DNA of 64,000 nucleotides from Sporosarcina sp. FSL K6-3457 (GCF_038007285.1 NZ_JBBOWX010000001.1:2745501-2809500), one strand, 5' to 3'; numbered from the stretch's first letter, positions 31,465 through 42,994 are shown. Made by a program: numbers and translations. The notes: generated from the letters alone by a model not told the origin.

Positions 31465-33741
31465 TTATACGACAGGCTCGTCTGAACCCCATTGTTTCTT
31501 CTGCTCATCTGCTTTAATAGGACCTTTTTCTTTCAATTCACGTTTCTTCAGATCAAACCAAATTTGAGCTGAGATGAAGATTGAAGAATATGTTCCCGCA
31601 AACAATCCAATAAGAAGTGCAATCGAGAATGGACGAATCGATTCTGCACCTAAAAGTGCTAATGCTGCAACTACAAGAATAACAGTCAGCACTGTATTGA
31701 CAGAGCGTCCAAGTGTTTGACGCAATGACTTGTTGACGATATCCGCTAGCTCTCCCTCTGTTGCAATATGCTTACGATGGCTAATATTTTCCCGTATCCG
31801 GTCAAACGTAACAATCGTATCATTGATGGAATACCCGACAATTGTCAAGACTGCCGCGATGAATGTCACATCGACTTCAAGTCGTAAAATACTAAAGACG
31901 GCAACCATGAAAAATGCATCATGCAATAGCCCAATAATGGATGCTACGCCCATACGCCACTCAAAACGGAAGGCGACGTATATGACAATGCCTAAAGCTG
32001 CATATAACAGTGCATACATTGCGTTTTTCGCAAGCTCTTTACCAACTGTATTGGATACTGTTGAAACATTCGCTTCAGCACCAAACTCAGCTGCTAAATC
32101 AGCCTTCAACTGGCTAACCTCTTCCTGTTTAAATTCTTCTTTATAACGAACAACACCAATATTTTTCGTATCTCCTGAAATAATAATATCAGTAGAGGGA
32201 TGTCCGATTTTATCAAGATAATCAGAAACCTCAGCTGTTGTTATAGAGTCGTTCGACACTACTTCAACACGCGTACCACCTGCGAAGTCAATCCCTAGAT
32301 TCAATTTGAAGATACCAAGCACAATAATGCCTGTTGTCAACAAAATCGCTGAGATGGTGTAAAATTTCTTACGCGTACCCACAAAATCCAAACGGTCGAA
32401 TTTCGTTGTTAACTCCAATGTTTCTACTTTCTCTTCTGCAGGATGAATTCTGTTTTTCGAAATACCGAATAGTCCTGTTTTGCCATCTAGTAGGCCACTG
32501 TTGACAAGAAGACCTAGCAATAAGCGCGATCCCCAGACAGCCGTCAAGAAGCTGGCTAGAATACTAATAATCAACACGACCGCAAACCCTTTGACCGAGC
32601 TTGTCCCAAATATAAAGAGTACAACTGCTGCAATCATTGTCGTAATATTAGCATCCAAAATAGCTGTGAATGCAGATTTTGCCCCTGCTGAAAATGAGGT
32701 TTGGATTGATTTACCTACACGTAATTCTTCACGAATTCGTTCGTACGTCAAGATATTGGCATCGACGGCCATACCGACCCCGAGCATTAGAGCTGCGATA
32801 CCTGGTAGCGTCAGCACACCATTGATGAGCGTGAAGACGAGTAAAATGATGTAAATATAAATTGACAATGTAATAACTGCCACCAGACCTGGTAGACGGT
32901 AGTAAGCAATCATAAAGACAAAAATAAGCGCAATACCAATAATTCCTGCAAATATCGTCTTGCTCAGTGCCTGCTCACCAAACTGTGCCCCGACTGAAGT
33001 TGAATAGACTTCTTCCAGGTGGACAGGCAGTGCACCGGCGTTCAAAATACCCGCAAGTTCTTTCGTCTCTTTCGTCGTAAATGACCCATCAATCTGCACA
33101 TTAGAAGAAGCGATTGTTTTCGTCACTTGAGGAGCTGAAACAATTTTACGATCCTTTTCGGGCTTTAAAATTTCTGTTGCATAAGAATCTTCACCTTCAA
33201 CAAAATCGAGCCAAATAACGAGTAAGTTCTGACCAGGCGGTTTAGCCTTAATTTCAGTCGTAACCTCACCGAATTTATTTGCATCTTTCATTTCAAGCGT
33301 CACGACAGGATTATTATATTCACCAAAGCCTCCCGTCGCTTTACCTTCTTTCAAATCATCTCCACTTAATAGGAGCTTGTCATCAACATCCCTGAATGTT
33401 AAATCTGCCTGCGTCGATAACAGTTCACGGGCTTTGTCTTGGTCCTCTACACCTGCAAGCTGTACCCGAATCCGGTTATTGGATTCAACTTGAATATTTG
33501 GCTCACTAACACCGAGAACGTCCACTCGGCTTCCCAGTGCATCCGCTGTATCTGCAACAACTGATTCCGTTATTTTTGTACCGCCTTTTAATTCTTGAAC
33601 TTCATACAGAACTTCAAAGCCCCCTTGTAAATCAAGGCCAAGTTTAACATTGTTCAATATCGGACTAGTAGTCGTTCCCATCGTCCCAGCGAACAAGACA
33701 AGCAGTAATAGGAACGCAATGATCCGTCCTCTTCTTTTCAT
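31465..33741 (-). CDS. secDF: Fused protein-export subunit SecDF
   Basis: The 758-residue protein joins SecD and SecF in one chain, as in B. subtilis. The SecD half has VKLGLDLQGGFEVLYEV near residue 32 and the membrane segment with GVGMAVDANILTYERIREE. The SecF half starts around residue 440 (FDRLDFVGTRKKFYTISA), with LNLGIDFAGGTRVEV and GYSINDTIVTFDRIREN. Twelve membrane helices are expected. It uses the proton gradient to assist late steps of Sec export. A hairpin-ended gap separates it from comN. Confidence 0.96.
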   Translation of the reverse strand: MKRRGRIIAFLLLLVLFAGTMGTTTSPILNNVKLGLDLQGGFEVLYEVQELKGGTKITESVVADTADALGSRVDVLGVSEPNIQVESNNRIRVQLAGVEDQDKARELLSTQADLTFRDVDDKLLLSGDDLKEGKATGGFGEYNNPVVTLEMKDANKFGEVTTEIKAKPPGQNLLVIWLDFVEGEDSYATEILKPEKDRKIVSAPQVTKTIASSNVQIDGSFTTKETKELAGILNAGALPVHLEEVYSTSVGAQFGEQALSKTIFAGIIGIALIFVFMIAYYRLPGLVAVITLSIYIYIILLVFTLINGVLTLPGIAALMLGVGMAVDANILTYERIREELRVGKSIQTSFSAGAKSAFTAILDANITTMIAAVVLFIFGTSSVKGFAVVLIISILASFLTAVWGSRLLLGLLVNSGLLDGKTGLFGISKNRIHPAEEKVETLELTTKFDRLDFVGTRKKFYTISAILLTTGIIVLGIFKLNLGIDFAGGTRVEVVSNDSITTAEVSDYLDKIGHPSTDIIISGDTKNIGVVRYKEEFKQEEVSQLKADLAAEFGAEANVSTVSNTVGKELAKNAMYALLYAALGIVIYVAFRFEWRMGVASIIGLLHDAFFMVAVFSILRLEVDVTFIAAVLTIVGYSINDTIVTFDRIRENISHRKHIATEGELADIVNKSLRQTLGRSVNTVLTVILVVAALALLGAESIRPFSIALLIGLFAGTYSSIFISAQIWFDLKKRELKEKGPIKADEQKKQWGSDEPVV

Positions 33742-33846
33742 AATTCCATTTCCCCCTCTTTATATGGAGCTGTACGGCAATCTGGTGTACATACTCCGAG
33801 AACAACACAATACTTTATACTAGAAACACAATATGTACATTATGAA

Positions 33847-33877
33847 ACACGACCACCCATGTGTCAAATGGTCGTGT
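33847..33877 (-). terminator. Hairpin downstream of comN
   Basis: ACACGACCA/TGGTCGTGT stem with a 13-base loop. The tail has few T, so termination strength is uncertain. Confidence 0.6.
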
Positions 33878-33894
33878 GTAAGTATATCATATCT

Positions 33895-34224
33895 CTACTT
33901 TTGAATGACTACTTTTGATTGAACGGGTGCCAGTAAAATTTGTAATTCTTCACTATTAATAGCTGAGAACCAATCGGAACTTCTTTGTTCTTCAATTTGG
34001 GTGAATGTCATAAACTCAGCAGATGACACATGCAAGATATCATGAGCCATTTCATGCATTCGCATCGCAAGAATATCTTTTTTGCGCCATTTCTTTTGAA
34101 CACAATATGTCCAAATCGCTTCATTAGTGACCGTTGGGTAGCCGTAGAGATGAAACTCGTTCTTTTTGCTGTCAATCGCGGGCAACATGTGGGTGTACAA
34201 TTGTTCAAATTGTCGGACCATCAT
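33895..34224 (-). CDS. comN: Post-transcriptional regulator ComN-like (YrzD)
   Basis: The 109-residue protein MMVRQFEQLYTHMLPAIDSK has a central helix-rich region (NEAIWTYCVQKKWRKKDILAMRMHEMAHDIL split across the middle) and lies between secDF and spoVB. This is the B. subtilis location of yrzD/comN, which acts on comE mRNA and interacts with DivIVA. AAAGGA lies ahead of the ATG pair at 34224 and 34221. Assignment rests on length, position and a remembered family pattern, so it is moderate. Confidence 0.72.
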   Translation of the reverse strand: MMVRQFEQLYTHMLPAIDSKKNEFHLYGYPTVTNEAIWTYCVQKKWRKKDILAMRMHEMAHDILHVSSAEFMTFTQIEEQRSSDWFSAINSEELQILLAPVQSKVVIQK

Positions 34225-34316
34225 CCCATTCCTTTCATCCATAGTCGTAAGTGCGTACATTTTTGCATACGCTAAGTGTATATGAAATGACCGGAATTAG
34301 GAAGGAGTTGTTTAAA

Positions 34317-35831
34317 TTGTCTTCATTTATCCGCGGGACAGTCGTTCTGATGGTCGCTGTCTTCCTGTCCAAGCTTTTAGGATTCGTCTTCCGGATTCAA
34401 TTCATGAGGATTGCTGGTGAAGAAGCCGTTGGTATTTATATGACCGCATACCCCGCTTTCATTTTTTTCCTGTCACTCGTCCAACTCGGCGTTCCAATTG
34501 CCATTGCAAAAGTCATCGCCGAGCTTGATGCCAAAGGGCAAACAGTCAAGCTACCTGCTGTCATGAAAACGGCAACCTTCATCACCATCTTAACAAGTGC
34601 GGTTTTCATCCCCGCCTCCATTTTGTTCGTCCCTTACTTATCAGAGACCTTGCTCGGCAACGCGGCCTCCTCGACGACATTGTATGTAGGGATTGCAATT
34701 GTGCCTGTTGCTGCAATCGGCGGGTTAATTCGCGGGTATTTTCAAGGGATTGCCCGCATTGAAGAAACAGCTTGGTCACAAATCATTGAACAATTTGTAC
34801 GAATTATACTCATTACATGGCTGTTACCCTCTCTTTTAATAAATGGCAATACCGCCATGAATGCCGCCTATGCAATGGGCATCACGTTGCTGGCAGAACT
34901 CTTTTCTTTACTCTACTTATTACTCAAATACCAACAGCGAAAAAGACGTATTCCGAAAGAGCAACAGGTCAAGCGCTATCCAATGGAACCGCTACTCGCC
35001 ATTGCACTCCCTTCTTCTGGTAGCCGACTATTCGGAACGTTTACATGGTTTTTAGAACCGATTATCTTTTTACGTGCTTTAGCTATGTCAGGGGTTACTG
35101 CTGTCGCCGCTACGTCCCTTTACGGCATCATATCCGGCGTACTCATACCGTTACTACTGTTCCCCTCCTTTATTCCTTACGCTTTGTCCGTCGTCCTTGT
35201 ACCTGCCGTCAGTGGTGCAGCAGCTTCGACAAACAAAGGGAAATTACAGGAACGGATTCACTTATCCCTTCGATTGTCAGCCTTGACAGGGGCTTTTGCA
35301 GCGGCGGTTTTCTATGTTCACGGACAGGCACTGGCAGAAAAACTGTTTCATGTGACAGAAGGGGCATCCTTTATGACGTTACTCGCCCCTATTTTTTTCT
35401 TTTATTACATCCAAAGTCCACTCTATTCAATTTTACAGGCAACAGGGGATGCAAAAGCAGGGATGATGAACTCCGTATATGGCGGCATTGCGAAGCTCGG
35501 TGTTATGTTCATCCTCGCTTCGCAGCCAGGTCTACAAGTGACAGGTGCTGTCTTAGCCATTGGTTTCGGTGTACTCATTACATCCTTTCTCCATATCGCA
35601 ACATTGCGTAAAAACAAAGCGACTGCGACGGGTTTCACTATGTTTGCCATGCCCTATGCTTCCTTCATCATGACCGCCATTATGCGCCCGATTTTCATTC
35701 CAATTGGTGATTTTGGCTTAATCACAGAATGTATCATTACAACTCTATTCCTATTTGTCATTCTCATGCTGACAGGGCAAGTGAAGAAAAATGATTTACT
35801 GCAATTCAAAAAGCTAGTGAAGCGTCATTGA
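34317..35831 (+). CDS. spoVB: Stage V sporulation protein B family flippase (MOP superfamily)
   Basis: The 504-residue polytopic protein starts at TTG (34317) after AGGAAGGAG, giving MSSFIRGTVVLMVAVFLSKLLGFVFR. The motifs RIAGEEAVGIYMTAYPAF and GGLIRGYFQGIARIEETAWSQ follow, as in SpoVB/MurJ-like lipid flippases. About 14 membrane segments are expected. SpoVB is needed for cortex peptidoglycan in spores. Paralogues of this family exist, but the place beside comN and the DUF421 gene matches spoVB in B. subtilis. Its 3' end overlaps the convergent DUF421 gene by seven bases. Confidence 0.88.
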   Translation: MSSFIRGTVVLMVAVFLSKLLGFVFRIQFMRIAGEEAVGIYMTAYPAFIFFLSLVQLGVPIAIAKVIAELDAKGQTVKLPAVMKTATFITILTSAVFIPASILFVPYLSETLLGNAASSTTLYVGIAIVPVAAIGGLIRGYFQGIARIEETAWSQIIEQFVRIILITWLLPSLLINGNTAMNAAYAMGITLLAELFSLLYLLLKYQQRKRRIPKEQQVKRYPMEPLLAIALPSSGSRLFGTFTWFLEPIIFLRALAMSGVTAVAATSLYGIISGVLIPLLLFPSFIPYALSVVLVPAVSGAAASTNKGKLQERIHLSLRLSALTGAFAAAVFYVHGQALAEKLFHVTEGASFMTLLAPIFFFYYIQSPLYSILQATGDAKAGMMNSVYGGIAKLGVMFILASQPGLQVTGAVLAIGFGVLITSFLHIATLRKNKATATGFTMFAMPYASFIMTAIMRPIFIPIGDFGLITECIITTLFLFVILMLTGQVKKNDLLQFKKLVKRH

Positions 35832-36466
35832 AATTTCTCTTTTAGTTGATATTTCAACTCTCCATTCTCAAATGTACAGTAGAAAATCTGTTGTATCTCA
35901 TTAATCCCTTGGTTTTTTAGTTCCTTTTCAAGCCATTCTTCTGTTTGGCCGGTTAGCGCTAGATGCTTATGTTGAATAACCCCATCAGAAATAAGCGCAA
36001 AGACAGGCTGAACAGCATCATGTTTGAATACGGATAAGTTCCCCGACGGTTCCAAATAAGCAAAAGAGACTTCATGCACCGAGCCAATTTGTTGTTCACG
36101 TAGCTGTTGAAATAAATCATCCAAATTATACCGCTGTTTTCGCATTTCATGTTCCATTATTTGACCATGCCGAATAATAATCGTCGGCTCACCATCTACA
36201 GTATCTCTAAACCTTTTACTTTTTAATGAAATAAAAGAGGATAGTAATTGAATCCCCAATAAAATAAGCATCGGCACAATGGATTGCAGTAGCTTTTGGT
36301 CAGGAGAATCGAGTGCAAATGCTGCCACTTCAGCCATAATGACAAAAACAACAATATCGATAACCCCAAGCTCGCCAACTTCTCGTTTCCCCATGATGCG
36401 CAAAATAATAACGATGAGGATATATAAGAAAACTGTCCGAAAACCAATGATCAATAAGTCGTGCAT
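35825..36466 (-). CDS. DUF421 membrane protein (YetF/YrbG family)
   Basis: The 213-residue protein has three N-terminal membrane helices, including LLIIGFRTVFLYILIVIIL and VVFVIMAEVAAFALDSPDQ. A DUF421 cytoplasmic domain follows, with RFRDTVDGEPTIIIRHGQI, MRKQRYNLDDLFQQLREQQI and the SVHEVSFAYLEPSGNLSV segment. YetF-family proteins occur in spores and have recently been tied to germinant-receptor ion channels in relatives (SpoVAF-FigP context); a role here is not shown. GGGGGG lies upstream of the ATG. It is tail-to-tail with spoVB. Confidence 0.88.
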   Translation of the reverse strand: MHDLLIIGFRTVFLYILIVIILRIMGKREVGELGVIDIVVFVIMAEVAAFALDSPDQKLLQSIVPMLILLGIQLLSSFISLKSKRFRDTVDGEPTIIIRHGQIMEHEMRKQRYNLDDLFQQLREQQIGSVHEVSFAYLEPSGNLSVFKHDAVQPVFALISDGVIQHKHLALTGQTEEWLEKELKNQGINEIQQIFYCTFENGELKYQLKEKFQ

Positions 36467-36530
36467 AACAATCCCCCCTTTTCACGAAGGATGCCCTTTA
36501 TACTTCGACTTATATACACAGTCCATATAG

Positions 36531-36583
36531 AAAAAGAGACGACTGCCTAGAAGGATAATATCCTATCTAGCCAATCGCCTCTT
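36531..36583 (-). terminator. Terminator of the yajC transcript
   Basis: Long imperfect stem AGAGGCGATTG...CTAG paired with CTAG...CAGTCGTCTCT, followed by TTTTTC on the minus strand. Confidence 0.85.
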
Positions 36584-36590
36584 CTTGTAC

Positions 36591-36863
36591 TTATAGACCT
36601 GCTTTAGATTCTGTTACACGTCCGACTGCTTGTCTATCGAATTGCAATGTTGTGCCTTCAGCAACTTTAAGGAATACCGACGAGTCGTCAACCGCATCGA
36701 TTGTTCCGTGTATTCCACCAATTGTAATGACATGATCTCCGCGTTTCAAATCGCTTTGCATCTGCTTCGTCGCTTTCTGTCTCTTTTGCGCCGGCCTGAT
36801 TAACAAAAACCACATCACTGCGAACATCGCCACGAACGGCAATAATCCAGCTAAACCTTCCAT
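36591..36863 (-). CDS. yajC: Preprotein translocase subunit YajC
   Basis: The 90-residue protein has one N-terminal membrane helix (LLPFVAMFAVMWFLLIRPAQKRQK) and a small cytoplasmic domain with LKRGDHVITIGGIHGTIDAV, standard for YajC. It associates with SecDF. It lies directly after tgt, the usual queA-tgt-yajC order. Confidence 0.95.
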   Translation of the reverse strand: MEGLAGLLPFVAMFAVMWFLLIRPAQKRQKATKQMQSDLKRGDHVITIGGIHGTIDAVDDSSVFLKVAEGTTLQFDRQAVGRVTESKAGL

Positions 36864-36903
36864 AATTTCATCCCCCTTTCAACCATGATTCATTATACAA
36901 GAT

Positions 36904-39095
<2,192 letters not shown>

Positions 39096-39124
39096 CGTCT
39101 ATATTATCTCCCTTTATTATCAAA

Positions 39125-40135
39125 TTACTGTTCATGATGCTCTGGAACTACATAACCAAAATGGTCATAGGCTAAACGCGTCGCCACTCGTCCACGCGGC
39201 GTCCGTTGGATAAAACCAATCTGTAACAAATACGGTTCGTAAACATCCTCAATCGTCACGGATTCCTCACCAATACTTGCGGAAATCGTATCAATACCAA
39301 CAGGACCACCACGAAAGCGCTCAATCATGCCTGTCAACAATTTATGGTCGATATGATCCAAACCATGCGAATCCACTTGTAGCATTTCAAGTGCTTGCTG
39401 TGCGGTACTAACCGTAATATTACCATTGCCCCTCACTTGCGCAAAATCACGCACACGACGCAACAAGCGATTGGCGATACGCGGGGTCCCCCTTGAACGA
39501 CGCGCAATTTCCACCGCAGCCTGTTCATCAATCGCTACCTCAAAAAGACCTGCACTACGCACAACAATTTCCTTCAGTGGCTCCACTTCATAAAACTCAA
39601 GGCGTAGCGGCACGCCAAAACGGTCCCGTAAAGGCGCCGACAAGGCACCTGCACGCGTCGTCGCTCCAATTAGTGTAAAGGGTGGTAAATCCAAGCGAAT
39701 CGACCGAGCAGAAGGTCCTTTCCCTACAACAATATCGAGACAAAAGTCTTCCATGGCAGGATACAACACCTCTTCAATCGCCCGATTCAGCCTGTGTATT
39801 TCGTCTATAAATAACACATCACCTGGCTCAAGCGAAGAAACAACCGCCGCTAAATCACCAGGGCGTTCAATTGCCGGACCACTCGTCATACGAATGTTGA
39901 CATCCATTTCATTGGCAATGACGCTAGCTAGCGTCGTCTTACCAAGCCCCGGAGGTCCATACAATAACACATGATCCAAGCTCTCACTGCGCCCTCTTGC
40001 TGCCTCGATGAAAACACCTAAATTATCCTTCACTTTTTCCTGCCCGATATACTGGCTAAGAAACTGTGGTCTTAGCGATTGTTCAAAGCGCTCATCAAAA
40101 TTGGATGCTTCCCCCGAAATGACCCGTTCTTCCAT
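39125..40135 (-). CDS. ruvB: Holliday junction branch-migration helicase RuvB
   Basis: The 336-residue AAA+ protein has Walker [15 protein letters not shown] (about residue 60), Walker [34 protein letters not shown] and a C-terminal winged helix ending FGYVVPEH. It drives branch migration with RuvA. It is separated from ruvA by 73 bases that hold two hairpins. Confidence 0.98.
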   Translation of the reverse strand: MEERVISGEASNFDERFEQSLRPQFLSQYIGQEKVKDNLGVFIEAARGRSESLDHVLLYGPPGLGKTTLASVIANEMDVNIRMTSGPAIERPGDLAAVVSSLEPGDVLFIDEIHRLNRAIEEVLYPAMEDFCLDIVVGKGPSARSIRLDLPPFTLIGATTRAGALSAPLRDRFGVPLRLEFYEVEPLKEIVVRSAGLFEVAIDEQAAVEIARRSRGTPRIANRLLRRVRDFAQVRGNGNITVSTAQQALEMLQVDSHGLDHIDHKLLTGMIERFRGGPVGIDTISASIGEESVTIEDVYEPYLLQIGFIQRTPRGRVATRLAYDHFGYVVPEHHEQ

Positions 40136-40157
40136 CGTCCGCCCCCCTTTCCAGCTT

Positions 40158-40205
40158 ATCCTTACTCGAAGTAAGGATTCAGTTCCATCCTTACCCAGTA
40201 AGGAT
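40158..40205. repeat. Twin identical-stem hairpins between ruvA and ruvB
   Basis: Two hairpins share the same eight-base stem ATCCTTAC/GTAAGGAT: one with loop TCGAA (40158-40178) and one with loop CCA (40187-40205). Neither has a T tract. They occupy most of the ruvA-ruvB gap and could cross-pair, giving alternative folds. Confidence 0.7.
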
Positions 40206-40208
40206 ATA

Positions 40209-40811
40209 TTACTGTTTCAACAATAACTTCAAAGCCAATTTCATATAACCTTCAGTATCATGCTCTTCATTTTCCAATTTCGGCTTCACTTTCGTTAATT
40301 CACGCTGTGAATAGCCAAGTGCTTCCAGCGCCAAAATCGCTTCATCCAACGCACCATTATCCGCCATCGTCAGCAGTGTCACATCGTCGTCTGGCATTTC
40401 CATTTCGCTGAATAAATCGAACAGCTTGCCTTTCAAATCTAGAATCATCTGACGCGCCGTCTTTTTACCAACGCCCGGGAACTGAACCAAAAACGTCTCA
40501 TCTTCCCGTTCAATCGCACCAATTACTTGAGAAGGAATACCGCTTGCAAGAATAGCCAAAGCCCCTTTCGGACCAATACCCGAAACCGTAATCAGCTTTT
40601 TAAACAATTCACGTTGCTCCAATGACTTAAAGCCCAGCAATAACTGAATATCTTCACGGACATGCAAATAAGTAAACACTTGCTGAATATCATCTGTCTT
40701 ATGAAACGCATACGGATTCGGCGTCATAATGAGCCAACCAATGCCACCTTGTTCCAACGTAATGTACTCCGGCGTCACACGCGTAATCTGCCCTTTTATG
40801 TAGTCGTACAT
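40209..40811 (-). CDS. ruvA: Holliday junction DNA-binding protein RuvA
   Basis: The 200-residue protein has an N-terminal OB domain ([20 protein letters not shown]), tandem helix-hairpin-helix motifs ([17 protein letters not shown] and [19 protein letters not shown], about residues 75-120) and a C-terminal UBA-like domain that contacts RuvB. It forms the tetramer that holds the four-way junction. Confidence 0.97.
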   Translation of the reverse strand: MYDYIKGQITRVTPEYITLEQGGIGWLIMTPNPYAFHKTDDIQQVFTYLHVREDIQLLLGFKSLEQRELFKKLITVSGIGPKGALAILASGIPSQVIGAIEREDETFLVQFPGVGKKTARQMILDLKGKLFDLFSEMEMPDDDVTLLTMADNGALDEAILALEALGYSQRELTKVKPKLENEEHDTEGYMKLALKLLLKQ

Positions 40812-40888
40812 CCTATCTGCCCCCTATATGGTCAGAACTGATTATACCATACGAACGCATTTTCTACATTCGTTAACTGCTATCACAG

Positions 40889-42124
40889 TCAAACCGGAAT
40901 CGTAATCAGAAAAGTTGTCCCTTTCCCTACTTTACTTTCTACATCAATCGTCCCTTTCACATTACAAATGGTACTGTAAACCATTAACATACCAAGACCC
41001 GTTCCTTCTTTTTTGGTGGAATAATAAGGTTTCCCTAGTTGTGCAATTTCTTCACAGGACATACCTACTCCCCTATCTTTAATTTTAATAATAATATTAT
41101 TCTTGTGTTCCACAACATCTATCGACAGCGTCCCACCAGTGTCTTTCATCGCTTCAATCCCATTTTTAAATAAATTGATAAAACACTGCTGCATTTGATT
41201 TTCATCATATTTCTTCTTCAATGAATTTGTAAAATGAACTTGTATATCTACTTGATTCATCTTGGCATAGGGTTTCATAATATTTTCTACATAGGTGATT
41301 TCATCTTTGAAACTGGCATAAACCATATGTGCTGATTGGGGTTTTGAAAAAGTCAAAAAATCACTAACAATCTTTTCTGCCCGTTCCAATTCTTTTAATG
41401 AAAACTCAATATAGCCCTTTTCGTCAGCTGTAATCGTTTTGGAACCCTTTAAAAGTTGTAAAAATCCATTCGTGACCGTCAATGGATTTCTTATTTCATG
41501 GGCAATACTTGCTGACAAATCACCAATATCCTTTAGTCTTTCCGACCGAAAATAAAGTTCACGGGTCTTCACATTAAAGATAACCTTTTCTATTAAAGAC
41601 ATAATAATGGAAACGACGATGATATGTATGACTAACGCATAGACGGTTAATGTCCAAAACTCACTTGTTAAATTGGGATAATGAAAGCCCAACGTAATAA
41701 AGTAAAATACCGTCACCAGAAAAGTGACAACGACTGCATAGATCATTCTACTTTTCCCGTTTTGTTGTATAAACCTTCTACTCAACAATGGCACAACAAT
41801 AAAAATAACCGTTGAGAAAATGAGCGAGTGATAAATCCCTTCCCCTCCAATAAAAAACCGATAACTATTAAGTACGAGGTACAGGGGCAAAACCATTTTG
41901 TAGCCACCAAAAAGTGCGGCGATTATAAATGGAATGTACCTTAAATCAAAAATAAACCCCGTTTCCAATGTAAATGGGAAGGCCATACAAAAAATAAGTA
42001 CGACAGACGAAATAGAAATAAGTATATATTCATTACTTTTCGTTAATCTATTTTCAAAAAATATGACCGCTATTAAAACCGGAAAAAGTAAAAATAGGAC
42101 ATTTAACAATAATGTTTCAATCAA
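40889..42124 (-). CDS. KinB-like sporulation sensor histidine kinase
   Basis: With the TTG start at 42124 (ribosome-binding site AGGAAGGAAG) the protein has 411 residues. It has six hydrophobic segments of 5TM-5TMR-LYT type (about residues 1-185), a HisKA domain with the phospho-acceptor in SASIAHEIRNPLTVTNGF, and an HATPase domain with INLFKNGIEAM, IKIKDRGVGMS and GTGLGMLMVYS. The start MIETLLLNVLFLLFPVLI resembles KinB of B. subtilis by eye. An upstream in-frame ATG at 42235 has no good ribosome-binding site. No response regulator or KapB gene is adjacent, which fits a kinase feeding Spo0F. Spo0B is encoded at 48924. Confidence 0.8.
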   Translation of the reverse strand: MIETLLLNVLFLLFPVLIAVIFFENRLTKSNEYILISISSVVLIFCMAFPFTLETGFIFDLRYIPFIIAALFGGYKMVLPLYLVLNSYRFFIGGEGIYHSLIFSTVIFIVVPLLSRRFIQQNGKSRMIYAVVVTFLVTVFYFITLGFHYPNLTSEFWTLTVYALVIHIIVVSIIMSLIEKVIFNVKTRELYFRSERLKDIGDLSASIAHEIRNPLTVTNGFLQLLKGSKTITADEKGYIEFSLKELERAEKIVSDFLTFSKPQSAHMVYASFKDEITYVENIMKPYAKMNQVDIQVHFTNSLKKKYDENQMQQCFINLFKNGIEAMKDTGGTLSIDVVEHKNNIIIKIKDRGVGMSCEEIAQLGKPYYSTKKEGTGLGMLMVYSTICNVKGTIDVESKVGKGTTFLITIPV

Positions 42125-42235
42125 GCCAAACTTCCTTCCTATGACACTTATTGCACAACCTAATACGTATATATATATATCAATCCCTTTAGAATTGTAC
42201 ACTATTTTCCGATGTAAGATGTAAGTTTTTTTCAT

Positions 42236-42465
42236 TATATCTCTATCAAATTAAATACCCACCACTGAAGAGTGTATACCATAAACATACTATAATCACA
42301 CGGTTCAATCAATGACGCTTCTGATTCCTCTGGTAGCAGAAAATCATAGATTATATGGCTATTGTGCAAGTACCAATTCTCTATATCTCACCACACCAAT
42401 ATTTGTGAATGTGTTACACTATACCAATAATTGATTATCCAGTTGTTCAACAATACGGTCAGATT
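42236..42465. other. AT-rich intergenic stretch without a recognised gene
   Basis: Between the kinase and the next plus-strand promoter I see no gene, terminator or repeat. The DNA is AT-rich and unlike its coding neighbours. Confidence 0.5.
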
Positions 42466-42494
42466 TTGAAATAAGATAACTAGACTTTTAAATA
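42466..42494 (+). promoter_or_regulatory. Candidate promoter of the small membrane-protein gene
   Basis: TTGAAA (42466-42471), 17 bases, TAAATA (42489-42494), about 50 bases before the ATG. The region is AT-rich, so chance matches are likely. Confidence 0.4.
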
Positions 42495-42547
42495 TTTAAT
42501 TGTAGATAAATGTTCATCTTAAATAAAAATATAATGGGGGTATAATT

Positions 42548-42832
42548 ATGTGGTTAATATTTGGACTAATTGCTATAGTAGCAACTTTTATAAATCTTTA
42601 TATGTACGGAACAGGCAAAGATTATAAATTGGCAATGGCAATGGGGTTATCATTTACAGCACTAACACTTGTTGCAGATTACAGTATGGTGTCCGATTGG
42701 GTAAAGGCGGAAGATTGGTCTGCTTTATTAGATGTAGTGCCTACGATGGCAATAGCGTTTTGGGTTTTGACGATTATATCGATTTTATTAAATATAACTC
42801 CTATACTTTTAGAGCTAAAAAACAAAAAATAA
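42548..42832 (+). CDS. Small three-helix membrane protein of unknown function
   Basis: The 94-residue protein starts MWLIFGLIAIVATFINLYM after the ribosome-binding site GGGGG. Hydrophobic segments cover about residues 1-20, 28-46 and 68-88, with an acidic, Trp-containing stretch (SDWVKAEDWSALLD) between the second and third and a Lys-rich C-terminus. I do not recognise the family. It is the only plus-strand gene in this part and lies in an AT-rich island between a kinase gene and a recombinase remnant. Its clean ribosome-binding site and membrane pattern support a real gene. Confidence 0.7.
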   Translation: MWLIFGLIAIVATFINLYMYGTGKDYKLAMAMGLSFTALTLVADYSMVSDWVKAEDWSALLDVVPTMAIAFWVLTIISILLNITPILLELKNKK

Positions 42833-42880
42833 TTACTTATTAATGTGCAATTGCGGCATAAGAACAGGACTTGTGAATGA

Positions 42881-42991
42881 TTAAACTTCATATTGCAAGT
42901 CCTTAAAAGGCCAAATTGTTTTTTTATAACCGTTAATTGTACGATGTGAAAAGTTTTGAACTTCGATATGATACAAATATTCTTCTAACAA
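42881..42991 (-). pseudogene. Remnant of a tyrosine recombinase/integrase (N-terminal fragment)
   Basis: Minus-strand translation from TTG at 42991 gives about 36 residues, including LLEEYLYHIEVQNFSHRT then INGYKK, before a TAA at 42881. This is the SAM-like core-binding start of XerC/D-type integrases, where a hydrophobic helix is followed by S-x-RTI-x-x-Y. A GGGGGG ribosome-binding site lies upstream. The catalytic domain is absent; right after the fragment comes an inverted repeat CAAGTCC/GGACTTG (about 42867-42903) and then unrelated DNA. It is a decayed mobile-element gene, too short for most gene finders. Confidence 0.65.
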
Positions 42992-42994
42992 CAA

